Below are positions 10,959 through 22,330 of a stretch of DNA of 64,000 bases, piece by piece. This DNA comes from Lasiosphaeria ovina (Eukaryota; Ascomycota; Sordariomycetes; Sordariales; Lasiosphaeriaceae). Position 1 is the first letter of the stretch. Every line of letters begins with the position of its first letter. The stretch spans positions 5,518,001-5,582,000 of the forward strand of contig JAULSN010000002.1 of the NCBI GenBank assembly GCA_033439765.1, in the 5' to 3' direction. The notes beneath the pieces were generated by a model. That model did not search any database and was not told where the DNA came from. It saw nothing but the letters and a program-made list of their open reading frames with translations. A program made the translations under genes and the position numbers.

Positions 10959-13488
10959 ATGGCGACAAACGATGACGACAGCAAGGCCTCGGCGAGAGAC
11001 GAGTTGTCGGATTCTCTCAGCTCAGACGAAACTGACAATGACAACAAAACAAATAACAACGATGATGATGACGGCGACAGCGATACGGGCGGCGAGCCGC
11101 AGCAGATCGAATGGCTTGCCACAACGCGTGCTAAGCGGTCAACGGCCGGAAACCGCCTGAAGGCCATGTTGGCAAATGAGAAGCCGCTCGCTGCCGTTGA
11201 TGACGAGGACGACCTCGAGCTCCTGTTCGCCGAAGACGAAGACGACGCGGGCTTTACCGATGATGCCAAGGAAGATGCCTCGGACGTGCAGATGGACTCG
11301 TCCTCTGACGAGGAGGACCAAGGGGGCGCCGCCGACGACGATCTAGAAGGCGAAAAAGAGCTGGAGCGTCAGGCGCGAGAGAAGAAGCTGGCCCAGCGCA
11401 AACGGAAGGCGAACGAAGCCATCCCCGAAAAGTTCAGGAAAAGGGTCCGCATCAAACCGCCGCCTACCGCAGCCGGCTCGGCCAGCCCCAGCTCGGCCAC
11501 CCCAGTGCCGTCCAACCCTAGACCGTCCAACCCTAGGCCGAAGAAGAAGTCGGAGAGGCTCAGCTGGCTGCCCTCGACGAACGATAAGCCAGTTCGCGCT
11601 TCAGAGCGTCAGACCACAAAAGAGAGCAAGGAACAGCTCCTCCAGAAAATGGTCGAGGATGAGGTCAAACGCAAGAAGACGCAGGAGAATGCGGAGAAGA
11701 ACGCCAAAAGGCAAGAAGCTTCGAAGAAGCCCCCAATGACTCAGGCAGAGCGCATGCAGGAAGCGGCCCTCGTCGAGAAAAGGAATTCCAAGAGTCTGAA
11801 TCGATGGGAGGTGGCCGAGAAGCAGAGAGAAGAGGAGCGCCTGAGGAAAATTGCGGCACTCAACAACCGTAAGCTTGACGGGCCTGTGGTGACTTTCTGG
11901 AGCGGCATCCAAAAGCTCGAGGAGGGGCAGCAGAAGCACGTGGGCAACCTGGTGTCGATGGAGGAGAAAGCGCCGCGAAAAAAGAGACAACCAGCTGGTG
12001 CTACTCTCGCGGCCCGAGAGGCAGAGAAGGCAAAGGCCGGGGACACGTCAAAGCCGCCTTCGCCGACCGAGACTGCCGACCCGAAGCCCTCCAATGCCGG
12101 TTTGCACTCCGATGCTACACCGGAAGTCGTACCAGTCATCAAGCCGGAAGAGGCGCCTGACCCGTTGCTTCCGTCGCATGTGCCGCTCTCGACCGCCGAG
12201 CCACCGACGCCACCACCTCCAGTTCAAATCACATCGACAACTAATGACGCACACCAAGAGCCGCCTGGCGTAGCGGCAGTACCGTCACTCAATACCCCCC
12301 CGCCTATTCCCCCACCCATAGATACCAAACAGCCCTCGGCAGTACTTGCTGCTCCTATTCTCGCACCACCATTCGGGGCGACGCCTCCCATGCTAGGCGG
12401 CCAGATGCCCATGCTCGGGTTTTCGGCCTCCAACGGGAAATCCAATGTACTCGCGCACCCCAACACATCACAGGGGCCATCCCCTTTCTCCTTGCCGGCA
12501 ACTACTTCAGTTATAAATACCCCTGCTGCCCCTACGCCAGCGCCAGCACCAGCGCCAGTGTCAACGCTAGCGCCAGTGTCAACACCAACGCCATCGGTAC
12601 CTGAGACACCCGCTCCTCCGTCGTCGAGTACCCCTGCGCCTGCGGCACCGCCTCCTCTTACTCCTCTCACCCCTCTTACACCTTTTACTCCTCTACAGCC
12701 AACCCAGGGCAAAGCTCAGCCTGCTCCAAGCGGTCCAGATACGCCTCAGGAAACATCAGCTCAACCTGCGCGTGAAGGAAAAGTGACTCGCAGCTGTATC
12801 ATCCTCCAGAACTTTGACGAGAACGCGATTAAAGATCGTCAGATCCAGACACAGATCCTCTTCGGGAGGAAGATGAATAAGCTAGCCAGTGAGTACCCGC
12901 AACATCTGTTCGTCTGGTGGAGAAGGCGGGACTAGTCGGATCAAACATGACTGACAAACTGTTCTCTCAGAACCCGCGCATGCTCCGCTCTGCGTAATCA
13001 CCAACCATCCCGCCAAATATCGAGATATCAAGACGGGACTTCCGTACGCTAGTGCGTACGCGTACCGGGAGATACAACGCGTGTACCGTGGTGACTACAA
13101 GTTCAGCCGCCTCGTCGGCGCTTACGTCGGCAGCGGCAACTACGCGGCAAGCGGCGTCCCGGATAGGTTCCTGGACCCGACAAAAAAGCGCGTGGAGCCT
13201 GCCTTTGTGTCCAAGGAGGACGATGCAGTTGCCAAAAAGGAGGAAGGGACAGGGCCTCAAGCCCAAGAGCTCGAAGGGGCGCAAAAGCCCGCGCCACTGG
13301 AGGAGCCTAGGCTGGTACCAGTCCTGGAGCCAAAGGCGCCCGTGGCCGTTGCCGTAGAGATGACGATGCCACAGACGACGATGCCGCAGACCCAGTTCGT
13401 TCCGATAGAACAGCAGCCGTCCATGCCGCCGGAGTTTCAAAACGCCGACGAAAGAAAAGGCGCAAACCCTTCAGCACTTGTCGCATGA
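10959..13488 (+). CDS. vps72: SWR1 chromatin-remodelling complex subunit VPS72 (YL1)
   Basis: YL1-family subunit of the SWR1 complex, which binds H2A.Z-H2B and helps its deposition in nucleosomes. Exons 10959-12888 and 12971-13488, with an 82-nt intron (donor GTGAGT, branch ACTGAC, acceptor TTCTCTCAG), giving 815 aa. The N-terminal YL1 region carries the RSTAGNRLKAML motif, then an acidic stretch full of Asp/Glu (residues 80-130, the expected histone-binding part) and a basic KFRKRVRIKPP segment. The C-terminal YL1_C domain begins right at the splice: KPAHAPLCVITNHPAKYRD, then TGLPYASAYAYREIQRV. Between them is a very Pro/Thr/Ala-rich, low-complexity insertion (about residues 385-600), which makes the protein large for the family. 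The intron is required, because without it the frame ends before YL1_C. Confidence 0.92.
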
Positions 13489-14064
13489 CAGCTGAGCCGC
13501 GCTACAGGGTCTAGCACCTACCTCTATTTCGGATCATGTTGTCTTTGGATGAACAAGGAGCGGGTGGGGGGAGCGAGCTTGAAAAGCCGTGGGGCCCGAC
13601 AGGGTCTTCATGAGCAGAGTACGTGTCTGCTTTACTTGATGTATAAGGTATACATGCTTTTTAGGAGATTACTGTATTAAACACAGGCCATTCAAGGCCA
13701 GAGTAGCTTAAAGCGGAGGACAAAATTATGAAAGACAGGGTAACATAGTTGTAAGACTGAGAGTCTTTGAAATATTATTTAAATTACTGCTTCCAGCCAC
13801 CAACGCGGTCATACATTGGTATCTTGAACATGAGCTCGCTGCGAGCCACTTGTCATTTGTTTTGTTTCAGGGGGCGTGAACGAAAACGGCCTCCCATGAT
13901 CCCGATCCGTACCCATTCCAACCCCTACCGTACAACACACCACAAAGATAGCAAAAGGTATCTCCCCTTCAACGCCAAAACACAGGATAGCATGAAATTA
14001 CCGACTAAGTTCTCGTCGTCGTTTTCTTTTTCCCCTCTCGTTTTTTGGGGGGTCGTCGTGCCTG
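13489..14064. other. convergent 3' region, VPS72 / MIS12
   Basis: 576 bp between two facing stop codons, presumably both 3' UTRs. It is AT-richer than the flanks (about 13680-13790). No gene, RNA or repeat recognised. Confidence 0.55.
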
Positions 14065-15317
14065 TCATGATTCGTCCATCTCAGTCGGAAGAGGTTCCGG
14101 TTCATCTGGACCACCAGAAGCACTGCCACCGCCGAGTATAGCGACGACCTTCTCGAGACCCTCGACCTCGCCCGGCTGCAGGCGGCGGCCCTCGCCGTGC
14201 CACTCGCCGTCGCGCACCTCGCCGTTGCGGCCGAGCTCCAGCCCGCGCACGTGCTCCAGGTGCTTGCGCGTCGCCGTCTCGACGTAGGCGATGCGGTCCC
14301 TCCGCCAGCTCTTTTTGCGCCTGTCGTCGTCGCCGTCGTTGTCGTCGTCGTCGTCGTTGTCGTCGTCGTCGTCATCCTCGTCGGCTAGGTCCGGCAGGAT
14401 GCTCCGGAGCGATGAGGACAGTGCCCGTAGTGCTTGCAGCTGCGACAGCGTGAAGGCTGTAGTTGTGGTCAGCGGCGAGTCGGCGCCGCCCTCGGCCAGG
14501 TCGCCCTGCCGGTGCAGGAACCCAAAGAGCGGTTTTCCGGCTGCTGCTGCGAGAGGGGCGCCCTCTTGCTGCTCCTCCGTCGCCCCTTCTTCTTCTTTTA
14601 TGCCTTGCCGCCCCCCGCTGCTGCTGCCGCTGCCGCCGCCGCCGACCAGCTTGCGCAGCTCGCCCAGCAGCGCCGCGTTGCGCGCCCGCTCGGCGTGGAG
14701 CATGCCGTTGAGCTTCTGGCTGGCCTGTAGCCGGCGCCGCAGGCGGTTAACGCTCTCAACGGTCGGGCTGCTGGCGCTGGTAGTGGTAATGGCGGCAGCG
14801 GCAGCGCCAAAGTCGAGGCCCTCGTAGTGCGACAGGCGGATCCAGTCGCGGTCCTCGGGGCGCACGGTCAGGATGTAGCGCATGACGTACAGCTCGAACT
14901 TGTCAAAGTTCTTGTCGATGCTCGCGCACAGCAGCGTTTCGAGCTGGTGCGTGCCGGCCTCGATCTCGTGGCGGTGCGCCTCCTCAGCGTTGGGCAGCCC
15001 GCCATTTTCTTTGTTGCTGCTGTTGGCGAGCGAATGCGTCGGCGGCCGGAACCCTAGGGATGCCGGCGGCGCGTTGAGCAGGCCCTGCTCGACGCTGTTG
15101 AGCGCGCGCTCGGCGAGGATGTTGATGCTGTTGATGATGTCGTCGAGCAAGCTCTGGCCGCGTTGAGCTCGATGGTTAGCTTTTGATGGGAAACAGCGGA
15201 CAAAAGAAGTGCCATTGGGAGGAAAGAAAAGGCGCGGCACTGACGCACCACAGGGGGATACCCGAAATGCTCTGTCAAGAGCTCAATGTCGGAGCCGCGG
15301 GCTGGTGCGGCCGCCAT
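14065..15317 (-). CDS. mtw1: kinetochore MIND/Mis12 complex subunit Mtw1 (Mis12)
   Basis: Central subunit of the MIND/Mis12 complex, which links inner and outer kinetochore. Minus-strand exons are 15317-15249 and 15153-14065 with a 95-nt intron (donor GTGCGT, branch GCTAAC, acceptor GGCCAG), giving 385 aa. The join creates the family hallmark DIELLTEHFGYPPV followed by SLLDDIINSINILAERALN, which is almost invariant in fungal Mtw1 proteins. A second conserved block around residues 115-150 (the LETLLCASIDKNFDKFELYV region) follows, then predicted coiled-coil sequence (RLRRRLQASQKLNGMLHAER). The C-terminal third has a Gly/Ser run, a long Asp-rich run and an acidic tail. A frame through the intron gives an alternative N-terminus (MPRLFFPP...) with no family match, so it was rejected. 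Divergent from the AIM3-like gene. Confidence 0.9.
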
Positions 15318-15958
15318 TTTTTTGGGTGGGCGTTGGGAGGGTTTGTATTTGTTTCGTCGCGATATCCAGAGATGGATGCCGTGGACCGGGCCGGAAGACG
15401 CGATCCCGTTTCTTTTTACGCGCTGTCGCGGGGCTGCGGGTGATCGCGTGGGGGTAGCGAAAGAGTGTTAATGGAGGGGTGTTGTGGCCTGAAGCGCAAG
15501 GCGTCCATGAATTCCGTGGAAGCAACATCCCGGGCACGGCAGCGGCGTATCACATCACGCCAGTGACGCCACAGCGCCTTCCGGCCGCTTAAAATTGGGA
15601 TGGATGGGGGCGGTTACCCCCCGCTAGGCTAGGCGGGCTGGTCTCATCCACGGTGAGGTGAGGGGCTTTCTGCAACTTGGAAAGGGAAGGGAAAAGACGA
15701 CCTGAAGAGAGAGAGCTGCCCGTTTCAATAACTCACGACCTCGACCTCCTCCTAGAACCTGAGAGCTCTGTCTAGAATCCTTTTCCTGCCGTGCAGCAAG
15801 AGAATCCGCTGGTATCCTAGGTTCGTATTCGGCTAGGCGATCTCGGCTCTCCAAACACTCGCACTCGCACTCGTTTGCTAGCATTCATTCCTGTCTAGAG
15901 TCTCGCTCCTCGCATTCCGCACAGCCTTGTCTCGACTGCACTGCGCTGCCGATCCGCC
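15318..15958. promoter_or_regulatory. divergent promoter region, Mtw1 / AIM3-like
   Basis: 641 bp between divergent start codons, with no gene. The side nearest the plus-strand start is pyrimidine-rich (15880-15958), typical of a fungal 5' leader. A GGTGAGGTGAGG word lies at about 15653. Confidence 0.5.
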
Positions 15959-17470
15959 ATGTCGGGATTTCCCGACCGGATCAAGCAGAAGCTGGGAGGT
16001 GCCGGCGAGGGCACCGGGATCCGCGGACAGATCGTATGTCACCTTCCTATTCCCGAATCACGCTGCATATCTTAGTCACTCGGCCATCACCAACAACCAA
16101 ACATGCGACTTGATGTCCCCCAGAACATAAGCGACTTATTAACCAACCCACACAGAAAAGCTTCGTCGGGCGCGGGGATGACTTGGAAGTATGCCTATCC
16201 CCCCCCCCGAGTCCGTAAAGGAACTGCACCGTAGCACGGCAACTCAACAGAGACGCACCCTTTTTATTAATCGTTGTACTAACCGCAGCAGGTTCACCGA
16301 GCCGGCCACGTCGCACAGCCGCTGTCGTCGCTGAGAGACCCCGCCTCGTTCCCTCCTCCGCCCAGGCACATAGGGCGGCGCGCGACAACCACCAGCAGCA
16401 GCAATGCCCCGTCTCTCACGCAGGCGTCGTCGCCCTCACCAACATACCCGTCCAAGTCGCCGCCGCCTGCCTACTACTCGCCCAGAGCGGCAGCCGACGA
16501 TGATTATGACGGCGGCGGCAGCGCCAGCGACAGCATCGCATCATGGCTGAGCCAGACCCCGACCGGCGGCCCGCCGCTGCCCCCGAGACTGCCGCCCCGG
16601 CCATCCACCGTCACCGGGGGCGGCGCATCTCCACCTCCTCCTCCTCAGCGGCCCGCATGGCCAGCGCTCCCGGACCGGCGCAGCGCCGCGCCCGAGCCGT
16701 CATCGCCGCCGCTGCTGCCGCCGCCGCTCACCGGCCCTAGCACACTGAACCAGGGCGCCATCGGCCGGCTGGGCGCAGCGGGGATCTCCGTGCCGGCGTT
16801 TGGCATCGGCCCCGGGACCACCAGCCCCTCATCAACGGCCAACGACAGGGGTGGCGGCGGCGGCGGCGGCACGACGTGGAAGCAGAAGCAAGACGCACTG
16901 CGCACGGCGTCGGCGCTGCAAAAGGACCCGAGCAAGGTGTCGCTGGCCGAGCTGCGGTCCGCCGGCTCGACCTTCCAGAACTTTGGCCAGCGCCACGGCG
17001 ACCAGGTCGCCGCGGGGTTGCGAACCGCCGGCAACTTGCGCGACAAGTACGGCGGTGGCGGTGACGGTGGCGGAGGGGACAGCACTCGCCCCGGTGAACG
17101 AGAGCAAAAGCAAGACTCTTCTTACAACACCACCACCTACACCAATAATCGCGAAGCTAGCACGGAACGAAGGATAATTGCGCCGCCGCCGCCGCCACCG
17201 CTACAGCAACAGCAACAGCCAGCCGAGACCTCGCCGCAGCCTTCGCCGGCGGCAACCATGGCTGCGCTGCTCGCTGCCACCAGGAAGAAGAAGCCGGCGC
17301 CTCCGCCTCCCAAGAAGAAGCCCGCCATGATGGGCCAGCGGCTCACAGCGACGAGGCAGGATTACGGAGGGACAGGAGCAGCGGCAGGCGGGGACAGCGG
17401 CAGTAGTGACAGCGGCTTGGCGTCGCCGCCGCCACCGCCCGTACCGATTTCTTCGAGGCCGGTATTTTAA
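15959..17470 (+). CDS. AIM3-like proline-rich actin-patch protein
   Basis: Exons 15959-16033, 16156-16188 (a 33-nt micro-exon) and 16289- or 16292-17470, giving about 428 aa. Introns have GTATGT and GTATGC donors; the second acceptor is a tandem CAGCAG, so one Gln may be optional. The N-terminus MSGFPDRIKQKLGGAGEGTG and the block HVAQPLSSLRDPASFPPPPR match my recollection of fungal AIM3 (altered inheritance of mitochondria 3), a cortical-actin-patch protein that binds the amphiphysin Rvs167. A second conserved block is KVSLAELRSAGSTFQNFGQR (about residues 245-265). The rest is disordered: poly-Pro, poly-Gln and repeated KKKPAPPPPKKKP SH3-ligand-type motifs. The assignment rests on these motifs and layout and was not checked by search. 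The intron-rich 5' end with tiny exons is supported by frame continuity only. Confidence 0.68.
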
Positions 17471-17934
17471 AGGGGCCCGGCCCACAGGGCAGTGTTTGCT
17501 TTTATTATTATTTTACTTTTTGGAAGCCGACAGGTCTGCAAGTCAGATACGTACGGGGCAGAAAGACTCAACCACGCAAGCAAGCATAGGACGAGTATCC
17601 TTGACACACATCACCGGCAAAAGAATACAATTGCAATGCACCTGCACAGAATGGACAAGGGGAGTACTAAATACTCCCCAACACGTTTGGATGCAGAAAT
17701 AGCCAGGCTTCTCTCAACATGAAGGTATCGTGGTAAACAAGCGAGCCAACTCATCATCAATAGGCTGGCGGTATATATGCCAAACGGAATGCCAAGCAGA
17801 GAGTCGAACTCTTTTTGTTTCAGATTGTCTGGTTGGTACTGCAGTAACAGCAATGGCTAAAAAATGGAGATAGATGGTTTGTATTTTTTGGTTCGGGGAA
17901 GGTGGCAAGAGAGGCTGTCTGAGATTCCGGATTT
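17471..17934. other. convergent 3' region, AIM3-like / TCTP
   Basis: 464 bp between facing stop codons, AT-rich around 17495-17530 and 17800-17900. Presumed 3' UTRs; nothing else seen. Confidence 0.5.
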
Positions 17935-18971
17935 TTAAACCTTGGTGCCCTTGAGGCCGTGCTTCCAGACAACGACGTAGGGGGTGGTGCCGTCCTCGCG
18001 GTAGTTGAGGAGAACGACCCTGTGCTCTCTGTCAGTTTTCATGTCCAGAATGGTGCCGGCGGGTAGTGGATGGGGCGCAAAGTCAACTTACATTCCGTCG
18101 GGGTTCATCGACTCGCCCGTGTAGAACTCCCAGTCCTTGAAGCTGGTGACAATCTTCTTGGCGAACCCGGCGGCCTTGGTCTCGAAGTCCTTGACCTCCT
18201 CATCAGATTTGCCAGTCTCCTGGAGATGCTTCTTGACAGTCTTCATATAGCCTGCAATTTTGGGGGGAGAGTTTGTGTCAGCTTTTCTGGCCAGCTAACC
18301 TCGGTGTCGTGAAGAAACACGTCAAAGCGGGGGAATTGGCGAGACCCCCACGGAATAATACTCGGGGCAAGACAGGGGAGAAGCATATATATACCCTTGA
18401 GATAAGAAAGATACTGCTTCTTGTCGAAGCTGGTGTTCTGGAGACGGAACGAGCGGATAACGTTGTTGACCTTGATCGCGGTATCCTCGACACCCTCCTC
18501 GGCCTCCTCAGCCGACGCGTTGGCGCCAATGTCTGCATTTGGGAAAAGGCAAGCTCGTTAACCAACCATTACTTTCAATTTGCCCCCCAATGTGTTTGTG
18601 TGTGTGCGTGTATGTGTGCGCGGGGCATGTACACACGCACGCAGGCTCAACACATCTGGGCGGCGCTGGACGAACCGAGACTTGGTGTGGGTGGGGGTGG
18701 CTTCACGAACCGACTTCGACGGCGTTCTCCGTCACCATCTGGCAATCGATCTCGTAGGCGACTCCATCGACCTCGGTCATGGGGAAGGAGTCCGAGATGA
18801 TCTCGTCACCAGTGACAATGTCCTACGGGCGTGAAGTGAAGCGGGGTTGTTAGTTTATTATCGATGCGATTTTTCTTTGGTTAATTTGCGCCAGCGACGC
18901 GACCAGGGCTGGGATCGGTCGGTGGGCTTGCGCCGGGGGGGGGTGAGCGTGCTTACCGTAAAGATAATCAT
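17935..18971 (-). CDS. tma19: translationally controlled tumour protein homolog (TCTP/Tma19)
   Basis: Small, abundant, conserved cytosolic protein associated with ribosomes, microtubules and stress response. No ORF covers it, because it is broken into five exons on the minus strand: 18971-18957 (15 nt, MIIFT), 18822-18711, 18532-18395, 18251-18092 and 18019-17935. Donors are GTAAGC, GTTCGT, GTATAT and GTAAGT; acceptors are CCGTAG, TGCAG, TTGCAG and GCACAG. The product is 169 aa, the normal family length. Conserved pieces include [15 protein letters not shown] at the start, [20 protein letters not shown], the TCTP signature region around [18 protein letters not shown], and the C-terminal [17 protein letters not shown] block. 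For the last intron an acceptor 8 nt further upstream, TGACAG, would keep the frame but give IEHR in place of M, so the GCACAG acceptor is preferred. Confidence 0.93.
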
Positions 18972-21164
18972 CTTGAGAGATTTATTATTTTCTGAGAATC
19001 GAAGACGAGAGGATGGAGGCTTATCGAGGGCGTTTGGGAGTTGCGCAAGGCGAGGGAATGGGAATGGGTTGAAAAATTATAGAGAGGTCGAGAGGAGGGG
19101 TCGTTGAGGGGCAAGTTTTCTTATAGGGCTAGGCTCGATTTGGGATGGCGCAGATCTGGAGAGTGCCAACATCTGTGCAAGTTTGGCAGACTTGCAGCCT
19201 GCCTGTCAGTTGGCACCACCTGCAGGCTGCTTGCTGTCAAGGGGTTTACCGGTTACCCTCACAAACTTTGATTCTGGGATGTCCCCATCTCATCTTTGCC
19301 CAAATGCCTACATACTTCAAATGCAGTTCCATAAACTGCGGCGACACATGGGTTTATCCGAAACACACTTTGGTCTCGGGAATATTTACGGTAGTCATTT
19401 ATGTGCAGCGCAAATCTTTATTGCTTGTCATAGTCCAGTTCAAGGTGCACGTTGCAACCATGAACCCAACTAAACGACGACTTTACAATTCAAGAGTTTA
19501 ATTTGCAATCCAACCTCGGCATTTGTATATGATACCACGGCCGGTAGATTCTCGGCGTGGCCTTCTGTGGACGGCCAGAAAGTCTTCATAGTGGGATGTC
19601 GACGCCGGGTACTTGCCTGCGTCTTGGAGGGCAGAGCCATGAGCCCGAGTAAACACCTCGTGGAGATCTTCATGGCGGCTGGCGATGGCCCCTAATTATA
19701 CGCATAGCGCTGACAGCGGGTGTTCGATTCCTGGTACATACCAAAATGTACAAGCATTGGCGCGTACAAGGGCATAAATGACGACTTCGGGTTAAGGGGT
19801 TCTGTTACTTCTTCCTCGGCCCGTCTTTTGGCTTGTCCTCTGAACATAGAAGGGTTTTTTTTTTAGAAGGAAGAACAAAAATAGTAGGAAGTACGACATA
19901 TCAGGCGCACTTACAACCTCTCTTTCCTGGTTGCCAAAGACACTCCGTAAACGACCGTAGGCTGCTGTGGACATCAGGAGCTCAGATATGTCCTGGCAAC
20001 CCGCGGGACACTGCTGGTAGCAACCCGCGGGACCCGCGTCTCCACCAAAGAGCGAGGCACGCCCAGGTGTGGTGGGTTCTTGAGCCTTGGGTTTTGTTCT
20101 TGTGTCAGTCGTTCCGTGAGTCTGGTTTCGGTCCGAGAATGTCGGGCAAAGATGGTGAGTCGACCCAATTACCGGTCTATTCGCTGGGGCAAGGAAGACG
20201 AAATTGTTTTATCCCAAGAAATGTTCATCTCGGGGGTTTGTTGGCAAAGAATCGGGAGTGTCTTCGAATCGGCGGCTTAACGGCACCTCGATATTGAACA
20301 AACCAATGGAGAGCAGCCAGTCTCTGATGGAGGATCTGTGGAGTGGGTACGGATACTTCATTTGCCTTACCTTTCCACTTACGTTGCGGTACCTTAGTTA
20401 TCGATGCTCACAGGCCCGTCCGTGCACACTGACTGCATTGGCTCAGCCTGGTTCGATTTAATTTCGAGGAATAGAATCCTAACTTAAAATATCAAGCAGC
20501 TCGAGGTCAGTTCATCAACAAGAAAATAGAGACGTTCAACAATAGTTCGGGAAGCAGCCGATAGTGGCCTGACTCAGCAAGGCAGCCTGTCGCGGCATGT
20601 GGTGTTGCGAGTGTGCAGGTGGTGTGTGCGACAGTGGGCAGTTCCGATTGTGGGCTGCTGTGGCCCCCTGTTAGCACTCACTGGGTGGGTGGCGGCCTGA
20701 AAGCGGATCTGCAAGCGAGATTGATAAAAAAGTTCGGGGCGCCCAGACGCGCAACCGCAACGATCCGTAAGCCCGTCCGTTCCTGGTCCTGGTCCTGTCA
20801 TCCCACTTTGGAGGCGGATCGCATTCGCATTCACGTCCCCATCTCTCCTTTTATTATCACGGGGCCCCAAAAAACTCGCCCACCGCGCCGTGTGTCAGTG
20901 TGCGACTTGTGTTTCTTTCTTCAGAACAAGACCGGCCGTCCGCTCGTCCGTCCTCCTCGCCGAAGCCTCCTCTGTTCGGTTGTCTCGCCCTGCCCTGCCT
21001 TGCCCTGCATCGCCTGCCTTGCCTTGCCTTGCCTTGCCTTACGCGAACAAGGTCCGCACGCACGTTCGCACGCACGTTCGCACGCACGCGAACTGTCGAC
21101 ACGCCCACCCACCCACCGCCCCTGACCGTGTGTCGCCCCCTTTAAGCTTTCGTGGTTGCACGCC
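18972..21164. other. gene-poor spacer, TCTP / SUR2 divergent promoters
   Basis: 2.2 kb between divergent starts. Several short ORFs (for example 19145-19501, 19833-20297, 20613-21125) lack any recognisable domain. A T8 run is at 19856. Near the SUR2 start lie TTGCC and CGCACGCACGTT repeats, and the last 250 nt are pyrimidine-rich, as expected of a leader. Confidence 0.5.
21015..21090. repeat. TTGCC pentamer run followed by CGCACGCACGTT repeats
   Basis: Positions 21015-21040 are tandem TTGCC-type pentamers. Positions 21056-21090 are near-tandem copies of the 12-mer CGCACGCACGTT. Both sit 75-150 nt upstream of the SUR2 start codon, so they are probably in the promoter or 5' leader. Confidence 0.75.
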
Positions 21165-22330
21165 ATGGCGAACGCAACCGTCGCGGCCGACGGGCTGCCG
21201 CCTCTGCCGGCCTTCGAGGTCCGCCCGATGCCGGACCTGCTGCCCTTCATTTCAGACTTCTGGCTCTCGCTCGTGCTCCCGCACATCGCCTATTGGGCCG
21301 TGTCCATGTTCTTCCACTTCATCGACATCTACGACCTCTTCCCGCAATACCGCCTCCACACCCCCGAAGAGATCACCCAGCGGAACCTCGTGTCGCGCTT
21401 CGACGTCGCTCGCGATGTCTTTCTCGAGCAGATCATCCAGATTGCCACTTCGGCCTTCCTGTCTCTTACCGAGGCCCGCCAGATGACGGGCATGCAAGCC
21501 TACGACATTGCCGTCTGGGCCACGCGCATCCGCCTTGCCCAGCGCGCCCTGCCCGGCTTCCTTGGCCTGCTCGGCCTCAATGCCGCCGCCATCTCCCAGA
21601 ACATGGCATCTGAGCACCCCCTGCTCGCCGGCGCCCTAGCTGGCGGCCACTACCCGTTCCTTACTACGGAGCTCGACGGCGTCACCGGAACCCACGTGCC
21701 GGCTTTCGCGGCCTGGGAGATGTTGGTCGCCAAGGCCCTCTACTGGCTGCTGATACCCACCATTCAGGTCTGCGTCGCTGTCTGCTTCCTCGACACGTGG
21801 CAGTACTTTGTCCATCGCGCCATGCATGTCAACAAGTGGATGTACAGTGAGTTGCCCTCGGTCGCCGCGCAACCAGTCGCATTGCAAGAGACGACAAGAA
21901 GCTAACACGGAGCGCAGCAAAATGGCACGCCAGGCACCACCGGCTCTACGTTCCTTATGCGTACGGCGCGCTTTACAACCACCCAGTCGAGGCCTTCGTC
22001 ATGGACACGTTGGGCGCGGGACTCGCCTACAAGGTCTCGATGATGACTCCCAGGTTCGGCATGTGGTTCTTCGTGTTCAGCATGATCAAGACTGTCGACG
22101 ATCACTGCGGCTATGTCCTCCCGTGGGACCCGCTGCAGCATGTCTCGAGCAACAACGCGGCGTACCACGACATCCACCATCAGAGCTGGGGCATCAAGTC
22201 CAACTTCTCCCAGCCCTACCTCACCTTCTGGGATAGGATCCTCGGGACAATGTGGAAGGGCGACACCAAGCTAAAGTATGCACGCACAAGAGAGGCGGCG
22301 GCGTCCAAGGCACCCAAGAAGCAGCAGTGA
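21165..22330 (+). CDS. sur2: sphinganine C4-hydroxylase (SUR2)
   Basis: ER membrane di-iron hydroxylase of the fatty-acid-hydroxylase superfamily; converts dihydrosphingosine to phytosphingosine. Exons 21165-21846 and 21918-22330 with a 71-nt intron (donor GTGAGT, branch GCTAAC, acceptor GCGCAG), giving 364 aa. The three histidine boxes that bind iron are intact: HRAMH at 217-221, HARHH at 231-235 (just after the splice) and HDIHH at 311-315. Hydrophobic membrane segments lie near residues 25-45 (FWLSLVLPHIAYWAVSMFFH) and 190-215. The conserved RLYVPYAYGALYNHP follows the second box. The short basic C-terminus ends in Lys-Lys-Gln-Gln. The KKQQ tail resembles but does not exactly match a KKXX ER-retrieval signal (it does place Lys at -4 and -3). 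The ATG at 21165 was chosen over an upstream non-ATG extension. Confidence 0.94.

Noticed and set aside
19715..19745. T-arm-like GTGTTCGATTCCTGG
   Set aside because: The stem does not pair (two mismatches in five positions) and no D-arm or acceptor partner is found upstream.
20140..20280. Possible short gene starting ATGTCGGGCAAAGATG with a GTGAGT donor
   Set aside because: The start and donor look good, but no downstream exon giving a protein-like continuation could be found.
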